From assembly GCA_029948255.1 (NCBI GenBank), contig JALIZF010001586.1, forward strand, positions 191,501 to 255,500: DNA of 64,000 nt, read 5' to 3'. Shown piece by piece: positions 43,220 through 56,739 of the stretch. The DNA is from Telmatactis stephensoni (Eukaryota > Cnidaria > Anthozoa > Actiniaria > Isophelliidae). Positions within the stretch are counted from its first letter, which is position 1. Every line of letters starts with the position of its first letter. The position numbers and the translations under genes were made by a program. A model generated the notes under the pieces. The model made no database searches. It was given only the letters and a program-made list of their open reading frames with translations, and was not told the DNA's origin.

Positions 43220-43427
43220 TCAGTTGAATATCGGCGTGTGTAGTTTCTAGAACTTCAAGATGTTCATAAGTTGAAAACTCTCGACACGAATTTCAAAACT
43301 TCAACAGTAATTCATAAACTTTTTTCAGTGTTTTTGGAAGAAAAACAAGTTTAAACTTTTAGTTTTAAATTAGGATATGGATCAAAATAGAATGAAAAAA
43401 AAAAACACTTTTCATTTAGCGTTTTTT

Positions 43428-43745
43428 GGGTGGCATGGCATGGTTAACCGTGTGGTGAGAGCACAGTCTTTCACCGCTGTGGTTTGGGTTCGAGTCCCAG
43501 CTCAAGTGCTCAGATCATGTGTGAATTAGAGTTTGTTAGATGTGTTGTTCTCTCCCTTGCCACGAGGGTTTTTCTCCGGGTTCTCCGGTTTTCCTCCCTC
43601 CATAAAAATCAACATGTGAGTTGAGCAATATTTGCACAATAATTTAATGTACAGGTAGTGAGTGTGAGAGAAAACAGGCCCACATCAGCTCTTAGCTGCA
43701 AACCTTAGCTTGTATAGACAAATACAGTTATTTATTTATTTTAAT
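43428..43745 (+). mobile_element. tRNA-derived SINE, plus orientation
   Basis: Head with B box GGTTCGAGTCCC, body with GAGGGTTTTTCTCCGGG and CTCCGGTTTTCCTCCCTCC, 3' part with CAGCTCTTAGCTGCAAACC and a TTATTTATTTTAATTT tail. Same family as 3501-3803. Confidence 0.8.
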
Positions 43746-44690
43746 TTTTATTCTGACTAACGGATATAAATCAAATAGCACTGGTTACAAAATTAGCTTA
43801 CAACTGCTTTGTTGTGACATACCACTAATTAAATATCCCTAGATTTTACCTTTCATGTGAGTGATGTTCCACATAGTTTACCTGCATAATTTCTGCGATT
43901 ATTCTATCGTATAAAAGGGGTGAGTCATGAGGGGGGTAGGGGAGACGGCAGCTCATTACCGATAACGGCATTAAAATCGTGCTATAACCTCTTTACAGTA
44001 TGTGTTACGGGAGGCTGAGGAACCAATTAGCTTCCAGAATTTGGTGTCGCGCACGAAGTTGGAATATCAAACACTTTAATTATACACAGACTCTTTCATA
44101 CTCACAGATATGTTTACTTGTGCAAGCTTATGGAGCACTCTAAGTCCTCTAAGCCGGTGAGCGTTTAATTACAGAATGCTTATAGTGTCTGGAAGTAGTT
44201 ATTGACTACGCTGCTACGCCTTAAAATGTACGAACTCGCACAATATGGTATATCGACGCAAAATATTTTAGCCAGGAAATGCTGACGTGTTGGCATTGAG
44301 TGTTTTGCGGTTTTACTTCCGTTATCGTTGAAACACGACCTACCTGTGAAGTCTCGATTCGAAACCAGCATTCACATGGACGTCAATCAAATCACTCGAG
44401 CGATACAAATAGCGATCCTCAAGAAAAATGCCTAAAATTTTCAAGGACAGTTGAGATAAATATAAACTTTAAATGTATAATTAACTTTTATCGTAAATTC
44501 GAGGCATTTGGGGGGGGGGGGGGTCGCAATATCATCATAGAAGTTCAATGTGAAAATAAAAATGGTGGTCATCGACTTCCCTGAGGAGTTACATGACGTC
44601 AAAGTGGACCCTCTTTCTCGTTAAAAACTAAATTTTTTGTAGGCAATAGAAATAGATTGGTAAAATTTTCTTTTAATAGATGTCTAATAT
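43746..44690. other. Non-coding stretch
   Basis: Contains a poly-G run at about 44509-44522 and a TGACGTCA at 44594-44601. No gene recognised. Confidence 0.4.
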
Positions 44691-44970
44691 CAAGAGACCA
44701 TAATACTAAGAGAGCGAAGCTCAGTATTGATGTCTGTGCCATGTTCGTGGCGGCTAAGGCTATTTTTAGTAACTTCGCCATCGCGCGCGCAAGGCTCTTA
44801 TAGACAATAGAATTCAAACGGTCCCGTCCGCGCGCACGTCAAAAATCAAATTCTATTGGTGGAGGGACTTGCGCGCGCGATGGCGAAGTTACTAAAAATA
44901 GCCTTAGCCGCCACGAACATGGCACAGACATCAATACTGAGCTTCGCTCTCTTAGTATTATGGTCTCTTG
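44691..44970. mobile_element. Palindromic MITE, arms about 103 bp
   Basis: Left arm from CAAGAGACCATAATACTAAG to GCGCGCGCAAG, exact or nearly exact mirror from 44868. The loop is about 75 bp. The GC-rich inner arm (CGCGCGCG) is unusual for the region. Confidence 0.9.
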
Positions 44971-46590
44971 CTAATATATCATGAAATAAGAGTTATTGTA
45001 AATAGTTCGGGATAGATGCCAACAGGTACAATTTATTGTCATTATTGTAACCATGGTCGGATTCGATTTGGAACGTTTTCTGTCTGTAGCTCGGTAAAAC
45101 TTGAGTGATTTCGGTAAGTTTTAACCACACTTTTTTCTTTAAATTTTGAACACTGAAAGTTTACTTGGGACCTCTTAAATACATAAAATAAAAAAGGGGG
45201 GTCACCGACTTTGTTGTTCAAATATAAGCTTCTGAAATATCTCTCGAGACAAGCGTGACAGTGTGTGCCTTATTCCACTTGATGTCACGCTGAAGTAATC
45301 GGGCCACATTGGCTTGTAGAGTTTGTAATTCACAGAACTTACAGATATCAAAATAGTTGCAAAAAGATATAAGAATCCTTTATTTATTATATAGAAACAA
45401 ATATAAAAAGAAATAGCTTTGCAATTTTACAAAAGAGTGAAATTTCAGAAAACATTTCTCGCTATTTTGCAGACGTTATGTCGCGCGGTTAATTGATCTT
45501 TTGGAGCAAAAATCTCCAAAACTAAACGCCAAAATATTTTCATAAATTGTCAACTTTATTCGAGTATAGAGCTACAGTAATTTACGAAATATGAAAAAAA
45601 TGGCACTACAAAATTTTATTTTATTTTGTAAAATCGAAATTTTGGAATATTTTGGATTCTGTAGTGCAGAATTTTTTTCGTTCTTGCCAAATGAAAGGTA
45701 AAGATATGGACTTTCTTTAAGATGAGTTTTAAGATAATTCACCATGGAAAACGTTCGTTTTTATTCATTTTATTGGAAAAATGACCGGTTCCCCGATTCA
45801 TGGACTATCATATGGTTGACTGAAGGGTGCCAAAATAGCTGTAGCACCTATTATACGCTTTTTTACTATTGGTATAAATATCTTTAAAACTATAGTAAGC
45901 TACGTCAATATCGGAAAAATATTTCCCGGAAAATATCACTAAAAATGATTATCAACGACTAATTGAAAAAAATCATAGATTTTACACTGAACTGTTTATT
46001 TTAATTCAAAAAATATCTAGAATACTAGCGTATGTAGCAGCCAGATATATTTTCATTTAAACATTTTATGGCTAATAGTTGAAATACTCACAAAGCATCA
46101 GCTCGTCGATGAGATTTGTTTTTGATCGAGTCTCTGGAATTGATGAGAAAAACACTCTAGCTATAGTTTGAATTTGCTGAGTAATTTTCCCTCCAAGAAC
46201 CTCTAGATTACAACACATAAGCTCATCAGCAAAGTTTCAGCTATATTTAAACAATAAACAGCAGATTTCCGTGGTTTCTCGGCGAAACTGATACCACGCG
46301 AGATGTTGGAAAATCACGAGCCGTGAAGCAGAATATAATTACAAGCAAAAACCTACATCTAAAACCTCCATTTCGCCTATGAAAATTTCAATTAATTCTC
46401 CTAAGAATCATCAACAAGCCAACGGGATTGTTTACAATATATTGAACGCTCTGATTGGTTTGATTTTTCAATGACATCATCGAAAGTTCGTTTAGGGAAG
46501 AAAAAAAAAACGGCGTTGAATGAGGAGATCTGAAAGTGAAAGTTGTGGACTACATTCATGATCAGCTGAATCGTAGCAAGGCAAATTCTT
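44971..46590. other. Non-coding stretch
   Basis: AT-rich, nothing recognised. Confidence 0.4.

Positions 46591-46652
<62 letters not shown>
46591..46652. repeat. (GTT)n microsatellite
   Basis: About 20 uninterrupted units followed by a poly-G run. Confidence 0.95.
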
Positions 46653-48550
46653 ATTTTGGGGGGGGGATAGAGGGGACAGCTGGGCGGCGACAACCAAAGT
46701 GCACACAATCAAGCTAAATTTGCTTCCAAAGGTCTTCGTTAGAAACTCGAAGCTGTTAGGTTGGTTGGGGCCCTGTGTTACCGATAAATCAGGTTCTTTT
46801 TTTGTAGGAGATGTAATCGATCATGTGTTTGAATCAGACGATGTGATGTAGTTTGTACGGGACTGACCTATCCTCGTACTTAAGCTTCAGTGTCTTCATT
46901 ATTGTCATCAGGACGAGATGAATCAGGTCTCATCCAACCTAGAAGTGTCTTTTGTTTGTAACCATAATATTTTTTTACAACATATTACTACTGATTGTGC
47001 TGAGTTTTTACGACAGACAACGCCATTTCACAATTATACAAATTTCATGATAAAAATGTGAAGTACTTTTCTGTACTTTCTTGTCTATAAACCTATACGT
47101 TTTTAGTGGGAAAAAATTCTTAGATGTGATTTATCTTGATTTATAGACTTTTTTAAGCTTTAAAAGCTTCGCTGTTAGTTTGCCTCTCTGAACAAATGCT
47201 GAAAGTGACAGCTTTGCACCCTGACAAAGAAGGTTTTCAAGGGTCTTCAGCCAATCAGAGAGCGCGTAAGAAAGAAGCTATATTATAAAGAGATTTAATA
47301 ATAGAACGGGTTATCTTCAATTCCCTATACTGTTTCTTTCCTTTGGCCCTGATGCTAATGAAGTTAAAAGAAAAATATCCGTTAGGCTATTGCAAAGTTT
47401 TGTCGATGGTTTAATATATATTTCTATATATTCAAAAAGGTGATATGGATTTTGTTTTTGTTTTGTTTTGTTTTTTTTTTCATTTAGCGTTCGCTGATCA
47501 ATAGCTGCTCGAGACAGAACATGTATTAACTAAAAGAAAGAAATGAACGGAAAGAGAGAAACGGACAGACAGAAAAATATATAGAAAGTAACACGTAACA
47601 ATATTTCGCATTTCAACTGTATTGTCATTTAAGATGGGAACTCAAAAACGTGAGAAATTGTATTCGTGAGAGACTGTAATGAACTCTAATTGACTATCGA
47701 ATGGTTGTCTTTTGCTTTCAAATGAATTAAAAGTTTTTCATTGAACTTAAAAGTGTTGAATTAAGTGTCAACAAAATAATCAGAGACTCGAAATTGTTTG
47801 AATATGTGGTTGTCCCTGATTCAAGAGTATCGATGTTTTTCAAGTACAGGGATGATAACATTTCCACTGGTACTTGTCCTTTTCCTCTTTGCATCAGCTT
47901 AAGCCTTTTCAATCTACTTTACAAATGGAAATCTTACCAGTGTAGTTTTCTTGTGGCTTGGTTTATCTTAACGCTGGTTTGTCTTTTAGTGATGTCTGAC
48001 TGAAATGATCGGTGACTTCTTCAACTGAGCTACCGGCAGTCTAGTAATGGAGATCGTTTTGCTGCTGATCGTTATTCAAGATGGCTAGCATCGATTTTAA
48101 GTGAGCGTAAAATGTCATAAAATAAAATGATTGGGCAACCAAAACCCATTTATCATTTGAAAGAACTTGATTTAGTCAGATGTATATTCTACCCTGGAGC
48201 CTTAATGCTTGGAAATAAGTAGTAAAGATAAAAAGATAGGCAATAACATGCAGAATTACTTTTGAAAGCCATTAAATGAACATCACTCAAACAGGTTGAG
48301 CTGGAGAATCCAAGGAAGATTAAACACAAAAGCCGATCTCACATGAGGGCGTTTCTACATCTTGAGTTTGCTTATTATATATGGTGAAATTCGGCGCCTA
48401 GAACCTTTTGCTTTTAGTGAACGAGAAGACAGTGTCAGCTTTAGCTTTTTAGTTTTCTCCTTCTGGCTCTCCACGTCTTTATTCTTGTTTTGATTAGATA
48501 GTAGAACAAAGTGTTATAACTAAAAGTGACAGAACTATACGTCTACTCTC
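46653..48550. other. Non-coding stretch
   Basis: No gene, RNA or inverted repeat that I can support. Confidence 0.4.
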
Positions 48551-48850
48551 TCATACTTGTCATCCTTTTCTCTTTTCTTCCATTCCCTTCTCTTCCCTTC
48601 TCTTCCCTTCTCTTCTCTTCTCTTCCATTCCCTTCTCTTCCCTTCTCTTCTCTTCCATTCCCTTCTCTTCCCTTCTCTTCTCTTCTCTTCTCTTCTTTAC
48701 TATATTCTCGTCTCTTTTCCTTTTTTTTTTTTTGCTTTCTTTTTCCTTTCCTTTCCTTTCCTTCTCATTCCTTTTCTTTTCTTTTCTTCCCGTCTCTTCT
48801 TTTCACTCCGTTTTTTGTTTTTTATTTGTTTTTTGTTTTTTTTTCCTACT
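48551..48850. repeat. CT-rich low-complexity tract
   Basis: Iterated TTCCCTTCTC and TTCTC blocks grading into TTTCC and T runs. Confidence 0.85.
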
Positions 48851-49051
48851 CCTCTTTCATCGTTTTAAGGCAAATGTGGTTCTTGTCTGAGGACACAGTT
48901 TTGAGAAAAAAATGCTTGCATGTTTTAAGGAAATTACAAATATGAAATTTTAGAATGCTCTTCTTGGTTTTGTCTTCCGCTCTCCTACATTAATTTTCTT
49001 TTCTTCAGATCTTAGTACAACTTGTCTTGTTTTGTCTTTCAGTCCTTTCTA

Positions 49052-49054
<3 letters not shown>

Positions 49055-49121
<67 letters not shown>

Positions 49122-49208
49122 GTTTTTCTCGTGTCTTCTGTTCGCTTTTCTTTCTCTTTCTATTTCCATGATCTATCGTTTTGCTTTCACTTCTAAGAAT
49201 GTAGACAT

Positions 49209-49278
<70 letters not shown>

Positions 49279-49365
49279 GTTTTTCTCGTGTCTTCTGTTC
49301 GCTTTTCTTTCTCTTTCTATTTCCATGATCTATCGTTTTGCTTTCACTTCTAAGAATGTAGACAT

Positions 49366-49419
<54 letters not shown>

Positions 49420-49506
49420 GTTTTTCTCGTGTCTTCTGTTCGCTTTTCTTTCTCTTTCTATTTCCATGATCTATCGTTTTGCTTTCACTTCTAAGAATGT
49501 AGACAT

Positions 49507-49560
<54 letters not shown>

Positions 49561-49636
49561 GTTTTTCTCGTGTCTTCTGTTCGCTTTTCTTTCTCTTTCT
49601 ATTTCCATGATCTATCGTTTTGCTTTCACTTCTAAG
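49055..49636. repeat. Four-copy tandem array, (CT)n plus 93-bp core
   Basis: A core from TTAGTTTTTCTCGTGTCTTC to CACTTCTAAGAATGTAGAC alternates with (CT)n runs of differing length. Core starts are near 49119, 49276, 49417 and 49558 (spacing 157, 141, 141). The cores look identical and only the CT runs vary. Confidence 0.9.
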
Positions 49637-51730
49637 GCGCGCCACTCTACTTCATGATCATTTGCTTTTAGGTCTTCCCCTGATATTGAAATCTAGATAT
49701 TGTGAGGAGTTCATTTGTTTTAGCCCCATTATCAAACCTGTATTTAAGTGGTCTAGGTGGCTGTTGATACATCTTACATAGTTATAATCTCTCAGATTTT
49801 AGAAATTTTGTGCTGGTCGAAACGCTGAAGAAATGTGTTCGTTGTAGCAGCCGTGTGGGGAGAGGATTTTTTTGAGTTTGGAGTAAGCGGCTAGTAGGAC
49901 ATTAAGTGGGTTCCCCGAGTGTGTGGCTTAGCCTATTAGGTTTCGTGCCGTTTCGTCTCTGATGTTTTGTAATGGAATCTCCTTTGCGTTAAATTCAGTA
50001 CAATTTTGTTCGATGAATGAATCAAAGACCAGGATAAATGAATAAATAAACACTGAGATAGACATTCACTTAAAAAGGGGTGAGTAAAAAATGGCAAACG
50101 TACTATAGAAAGTCTTCACACGAATATCAATGGACCTAGAATAGTGCCCTGTGGAATCATGTGCGGCTATAAAACCTCCCTTTATTCAATGTCGACGTGT
50201 TCTACAAATTGTGACTGGCTTGCTAATTTGGTTTTACCTCTAGGTATACTTTAGTCAGGAAAGATTATAGTGATAGGTAAATTTAATAATGGAAATATAG
50301 GCATACATTGAACAGCAATTTGTCGCCAAAAAACATCAAAAAGTCTTTCTTCGGCATGATGGAACTGCTGATTTTGTTTGACTAAAACGTAGCAGCATTA
50401 AAGTAATTAGAGTTCAAAACATGTGAATGAAAGAAAGAAAAAAGAATGCGACGATGACATTGGTATAACACATTCGGTCAAAGTTTATATAAAGAAAATG
50501 GCTTCTCGCTCTGGCTACTTTGTTGAATAAAATGTTTGAATTTTTGACTTACTTAGTAACTTATATAGCTCAGTTGTGTGACATGATTTCAGCGTGCATC
50601 AGTCCATAACTCATATTAGTAAAAATCCGCTAGTATTCTAATGCAAATCTCGACCGCATTTGGCTGCTCTACTCACTTTCCCATTAATATAAATGAAAAA
50701 GTGGGTAGAGAAAATTCGTTATTTGCAAATTATCAACAACTTTATATATATAAAACATAGTTTGTATGAAGAAAAATGAGTGAAGAGGTCTTGTTCAACA
50801 ATGTACTCCGATTAGAAAGATCCTCCAGGATTCGCAGCACTTAATTCGTACAAATATGTTGTATAAATTTAAAGATGAAGGCAGGCAACTTCTATTGTCC
50901 AAAAAACTGTAATAAGTTAAACGTTTCGACCTTCGCTCATCAGTAAAAAATCGATTAAATTGAACTAAATAATTGAAAGTATTTTGTACAAGGCAAAAGA
51001 AGGGGATGGTAAATGGCACAGAAGTAAAACATGCATGTGCTTTGTAGTTATAATTAGTTTGCCGTAAATATACCACTACTGTAGTGGTATTTATTATACA
51101 AATGAAATGTTAATATAAGCTAAGAAATTTTTGCAATTTTAATTGCAGAGTTGAATCACCTACATCTACGGCTACTTCGAAAAGTGAAAAAAAGGCTTTC
51201 AAGCCCAAAATATAAATAAGATAACCAAACTATAGTCAAGTAAAATTTCAAGAAGAAATAATCCAAAGTAAAAAAAAAACACTTTGTTTTCTTTTTGGTC
51301 TATTTTTGGCTTGAATGACTTAAAAGTCACAGAAAAACAAACGTTTTTTGAGATTTTGGACTTCTTCTATGATCATATCGCGATCGTTTTTAGCGGAAGA
51401 AAGCTTCTCTGGTCTGGCTGCTGATTTTCCTAGCTTCCAAAAGAAAGACAGTTGCCATTGAAACTATAATTGTGACTGCTTTCCGAATTATGCACGAACA
51501 CCTACAAAAAAGCTAATTAACGAAATCGGTAGTGGTCGCGGGAGTTCCGAGACATTTCGATTTTCCGGAAAATAGAGGTAGATGTGCCGATACTAGCTAC
51601 TTCGTTCGTCTTCGTCTCATCACGTTTTTTTTCCCCGCGAGGGTAGAAGTCATCTTGTGTTTTTCCAAACGATGATCAAAAGAAAAGATCGAAACCTTTT
51701 TAAAAGAGTGAGCAATAAGTATTAGTATAT
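49637..51730. other. Non-coding stretch
   Basis: Apart from the hammerhead-like remnant near 50915-50960, nothing recognised. Confidence 0.4.
50912..50962 (-). ncRNA. Decayed hammerhead-ribozyme-like motif
   Basis: Minus strand: UUA, CUGAUGA, 9 nt, GAAA, CG, UU, UAA. Core boxes and a 3-bp stem I are present, but stem II is poor, so this is probably a remnant. Confidence 0.4.
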
Positions 51731-52060
51731 GGGAAGCAAGGGTGGCCGAGCGGTGAGAGCGCCGGTCTGTCACCGCTGTGGTCCCTCGTTCGATCCCCGG
51801 ACGGGGCATCACATGTGGCTTCTCCGGTTTTTCCTCCCTCAGTAAAAACGAACTAGTTTCGATCTAAGCTGTGCTCCGTGATCAGACATGGGTCGTATGG
51901 TGGCTGCTATGTGTATGTGTATGTAAATTTGTATGTAAATGTATGATTGTTCAATTGTTTGTAATGAAAGCGCCCTTGTAAACCTTCGACTCGATCACGT
52001 TGAGCTGCGCCCTTCGCAATTCAGCACTTAGCTGCAAGGAAGGGTGATGAGCTACTCCTA
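51731..52060 (+). mobile_element. tRNA-derived SINE, best-preserved head
   Basis: GGGAAGCAAGGGTGGCCGAG with CGGT is a Leu/Ser-tRNA-like A box, and TCGTTCGATCCCC a B box; the body has TTCTCCGGTTTTTCCTCCCTC. The downstream part includes a (GTATGT)-rich stretch and ends in TCAGCACTTAGCTGCAAG, as in the 43428 copy. Confidence 0.8.
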
Positions 52061-52494
52061 ATTTATATATGCGGGGAGGAAAAACGCGACAGTGCTACCC
52101 GTCTTGCATAGTAGTCATCAATGTTACCTTTGATTAATGAACTCCCCTGAAACGAAGGATATGTCTGATTCTTAGCAGTGTTCGTCATTTATCACTGAAA
52201 TGTCGGCATTCGACCCCCAGCGAGATAACGCAATTTCCTTTCTCACTTAAAACAATTCTACTAGTAGCAGTTATCACAATACTCACGAAAAGCGGGTCAT
52301 AATCTAGCACAGATAACTAGTCATTAAAGCAAGGTAAAAAATTAAAAAGGATGAATGCAAATCAAAAAGACGACAGAAAAGAGTAAGTCCATTAAAAATC
52401 TTTCTTTAAAAAGATCTTTTAGCTTCTGATTCCTTTAAGTACCGGCTATAACAAAAGGCCACTCAAAAGTAGCCCTTGAATATGCACTAGATAA

Positions 52495-52692
52495 AGGAAG
52501 GAAGGAAGGAATGGATGTGTAAATGAATAAATGAATGAAGAAAGAAAAAAGAAAGAAAGAGAGAAAGAAAGAAAGAAAGGAAGAAAGGAAGGAAGGAAGG
52601 AAAGAAGGGAAGAAGGAAGGAATGAAGGAAGGAAGGAAAGATGAAAGAAAGAAGGAAGGAAGGAACAAAGGAAAGAAAGAAAGAAAAAAGAC
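52495..52692. repeat. GA-rich microsatellite
   Basis: GGAAGGAA and GAAAGAAA units. The antisense Ser/Phe-rich ORFs are artefacts. Confidence 0.9.
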
Positions 52693-53550
52693 GTGACAAG
52701 GTGTACCATTTTCAGTACTGAAAAGTTATTGCGTTTGTTTCTTAATTAGTGCTTTCGTAGAACCACGGCGCTCTAATCCTAACCTGTATGAAAAACGACC
52801 ACTAAAATGCTTAATAAATCGATGATTTAGGCGATAAAAAGATCGTCTAGGATAATAAGATGGCTGGTGTTTTTGATCTCAAAAATGAACAAATTGATGA
52901 TTGCATGCAATCAAGTAAAAGTCTAAAGATGGATGGATCCTGATAACATACCAATTCATCACCAGCTTTAGATTATCAAACCTATCTCTCTTATATGCCA
53001 TGCCACATGCAGCACCAACTGTCCCTTTTAATGGTAAAGTATATTGTATTAGTGTTTACAAGCGAAATTGAGCTGCTGATGAAATCAGTTCGCCATGTTT
53101 TTTCCATCTAGTTGGCCTATTTAACATTCAGACACACCACAGATATCACAAGAAAAGTCGATTAGTCCATATCACACGAGTGGTTCAGTTATCTTACATT
53201 ACATATGTAAAGTGTTTAGTGCAATCGACTGTCATATTTGTGTAATGATAAACTCAAAGATGGTAACAGTTTAATTGATTAGAGAGGAGATTTTTTTCAA
53301 TGACGAGCAATAATGGCGAAAAGCGTCAAAAACTAGACCTTCGTGCGAGTTTTAATCCAAATTTTCGTTCTGGATTAACACTACTCAAATCCTTTTTCTA
53401 CCGGTTAAAAACTGATGTACCAAGATAAGATATCTGTGTTTAAAACGGATTTTTGAACTGTACAAAGACTACTCGAAAATAGATTGTTCCCTTGCTCTGG
53501 CATAATAATAAACGGATATATAAGGTACTCAGAGCAAAAATGATTTACCT
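52693..53550. other. Non-coding stretch
   Basis: AT-rich; nothing recognised. Confidence 0.4.
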
Positions 53551-53606
53551 TGAAATATTTCGACACTGTATCTCACAGCCTTCATCTGTCAAGTGATAGT
53601 TAGTGG
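53550..53606 (-). ncRNA. Decayed hammerhead-ribozyme-like motif
   Basis: Minus strand: CUUGA, CAGAUGA, a stem-II-like region, GAAA, UA, UU, UCAAG. CUUGA/UCAAG form a 5-bp stem I and AUAU is palindromic. CUGAUGA is mutated to CAGAUGA. Confidence 0.4.
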
Positions 53607-54532
53607 TGTGGAACCAAGAGATGGTCATAAACCCTTGGGATTTCATACTCCTCGTCCCGATTCAGAGTGGGCTTCCTGTGCCTCATGGCGATTGCCTCAT
53701 CAGACTTTCATCTGAGGGACGTCCGAAGTCCCCCCATCTGAAAGGCTTCCGGTCCCTTAATACATCTCTATACTAACTTCATAGTAACAGGCTTAAAATA
53801 CATGGTGAACTAAGTCATTAATTGTGGACCCTAGGATTTAAAATCGCTATAGTAATTTGTCATTTTCATAATAAACTTTGGCTTTGAGCAAATGCAGTAA
53901 AATAATCGTGAATTGATAATGAATGTCTTCACACATATTGCTTTGTAAATAGCAGCTAAAAACGACGGTGGCCGATAGCCAGTCGTACTACTTCCTTTAA
54001 GGATTGACATGTGGTTTAGGACGGTAATAAATGCTGAGACAACAAAATTTTTTTCGAACAAATCGTACTCTATAAAACCTCTCTTGTGGTTGTAAAATTG
54101 CTTGTTGTTTGATACGAAAAAGTACAATGTTTTTGGACACTTTCATTCCGCTCTAGACTGATGCGATATCCCGCGAACGGGGAAGGAAAAATAACATCAA
54201 AAAGCATCAAACAGAACAATTCTTACCCAAAGAATAAAACGATACAGGGTTGTTACTTAGAAAAACATGGCGGGAAAACGTTTCTGAACGCTCATAATAA
54301 GAACTATGGGTAGTTAAGCATAATGTTTTAGGGTGAAGTAATAAAATATCAAATGCCACCACAATTTTGTGAATGCCTCTCTGAGATATCAATACACTGT
54401 ACTTTGGCAGAGGTGACATTTTGATTAGCTGTTCCCAAATTAAACTCATTAATAATTCATGCTTTATGATCCAATGATATGCTTCTTTTAGGGTCACGTG
54501 CATACGCTTAGATACCTTGATCCAACACTGGA
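53607..54532. other. Non-coding stretch
   Basis: ORFs at 53831-54127 and 54207-54554 (minus) resemble nothing I know and have no supporting signals. Confidence 0.35.
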
Positions 54533-54575
54533 TGCTAATTAGATCCAAATGCATGGACTTTGGATCTAATTAGCA
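54533..54575. repeat. Perfect 17-bp inverted repeat
   Basis: TGCTAATTAGATCCAAA, 9-nt spacer, exact mirror. Confidence 0.9.
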
Positions 54576-54940
54576 TAAAAGTAACTTCTCTTTCATTCCA
54601 TTACACTTCACTCTCTTTTTTTGTTGTTGTTGTTGTTGTTTCTTTCTTCTCCACCGCTTTCTCCTTTTTTACCTGTCTTGCCCGTTTATTTACCAACTTA
54701 CCTAACTATTTGCCTAACATTTTATTTTTATTTTATATTTTATCTTGGACGTCCTGTGATTCGAACTGGGAACCTCTGTGTGAAATTCTAGTGCACTACC
54801 AACTAAGCTAATAATCAATTCGTTGACAGTGTAATTTTGGGTTGATGTCATATTTTTTTGATGTTTTCCTCTTATAGGTTGATCACTAATTATTTGTAAA
54901 AAAGTTCAAAGTCATTCATTGTTGATTTGTTTGAGAAGCC

Positions 54941-55083
54941 AGATCAAAAACTCGTGCTTCGTGTTTCATCAGGGGATTCAAAACACTCGAAACAATAAAA
55001 GCACTCGGCCTACGGCCTCGTGCTTTCATCAGTTTCTCGGTGTTTGAACCCCTGATGAAACACTCGCACTCGTATTTGATCTA
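54941..55083. mobile_element. Palindromic MITE, 143 bp
   Basis: AGATCAAA at one end and TTTGATCT at the other; TGTTTCATCAGGGG and its mirror lie inside, with a CGGCCTACGGCCTCG centre. Confidence 0.75.
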
Positions 55084-56739
55084 TCACATAAAACATCGTT
55101 TACATAGATTTCTTCAAAAAGCTTTAGTGTAAATTAACAATTTTTATCGCACGTTTTGTCAACACAAATGTAGCCCTTACAGTTTTGTTGTACGGTTTTA
55201 CTTTTACTTTCCCTTCTCCGTTCTCTAACTCGTCCCCATTGCTTCTCGTCCTTATTGAATTTGGAGGGAAAGGTGGGACTACTCTCAGTCTAAAGTACAA
55301 ATACTGTATTAACCTGTTGTTTTTGTATTTTATCTCTCAATAAAGAAACGAAACACTTCTTCCGTGTTTTTGCGGTTATGAAAGGTTAGTTAATTTTTTT
55401 TGGTCTCAAGCAGTTCAAAACAGTACTCGACTAACTCCAGTGTTTTCCCTGAACTGGTTTCAAATTCTCACAAACGCACTTTGATTTTCAAGAATCTGTG
55501 TAACATGCAAGATGTTTCATTCTGTGATATCCAGCAAGCTTTATTTGTATTTGAAAACATTTCGAAAAAAACCTGAATATTAACTGAAAATAATGAAGGT
55601 ACATGAATTTCAAACCCAATATGCCAGTCGTCAAGGATAAGACAAGTGGTGACTATTTATGTCTAACAAGGTAAAGTGTTTTAAAAAGGCTTTGGTTAGC
55701 GATGGAAACTGACATTTTCAATAAACGTAAGAAGAGTGTTTATCTGTAATCAAGCGTATTTTGCCTATCTTTTAGCATCATACGTAGTATCAATAGAAAC
55801 TTCAACAGCAGAAAAAATAGATCTAAAAATATACTTACCACAAAAGGTGGCGGTCAGTTGCAAGATTGTACAGAAACTCGTGAAATGATTAAGTTGAAAA
55901 TATGATGCAGAGTGTTTTTGTGGACAAATATTTTCGTTGGACTCTGCTTCACTTTTCTCTAGAGTTTTTTCAAGTGCATGAAAGGTTTAAGAGCCTGACA
56001 CGAAACTCTGCAGCATCCCTTTAGTAGTAAGTCAACAAAGTTGCATTAATTTTTAAACACAACTATAACCGATTGTGTTAGCTGAAAACAAAGAGCTTCT
56101 CTGCTGACGTTAAAGGTCGTTTATCATTAGCAAAATAATGTTTCTTTTGCGATTCGTTTCAGTAGGGGCCTCAGGCTTTCACAGCTGGAATCGTAACGGT
56201 TGGTAATGAAGAAGAAACAAATTCCTAACCGGGAGGAAGTGAGCCCTTCTCGATGTTTATTGCTTTTATTGTTTTTATTTTCTTTACTTTAAAATTCAGT
56301 TTACTGAAATAGTTATCTGCCAATAAAAATATATATGATCTTGAAATGCAATTAAGCCAACGGGTGAAAGATGAATAGATCATATCAATAAATAAGATTA
56401 AGTTATCAATTGTATTTTTTTCTGTAATTCGATATTTTGTTTTCTTTGCAGGTAGATTAATTAGTCCATACAGGGTTACTCGCGTACCTTGTAAAATTCA
56501 AGAATAAGAAGTTACTGTTGTTGTTGGTCGTGACGTGGTCTTGCAGGTTTCAAGTCATGGTGGAAAATATATGCATAAAATGGATCTATATTTTCCTTTT
56601 GCCAAAAAAGCGATATTTTGATTACATTTGATTACATTTACAATGATTTTCCTAGATTGACTTTACACCGAAACTTTGTAAACTTAATAATAATATTATA
56701 AAGATTATTTTCAAACTACATAACCCTTAGCCATGAAAT
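55084..56739. other. Non-coding stretch
   Basis: Nothing recognised. Confidence 0.4.

Noticed and set aside
46401..46851. Poly-Asn and poly-Leu ORFs
   Set aside because: Translations of the (GTT)n microsatellite.
48526..49645. Leu/Ser/Phe-rich and Arg-Glu repeat ORFs
   Set aside because: Translations of CT-rich tracts and the tandem array.
51731..51805. A functional tRNA-Leu or tRNA-Ser gene
   Set aside because: A and B boxes are present, but the acceptor stem does not close and the sequence continues into a SINE body.
52435..52709. Ser/Phe-rich minus-strand ORFs
   Set aside because: Translations of a GA-rich microsatellite in three frames.
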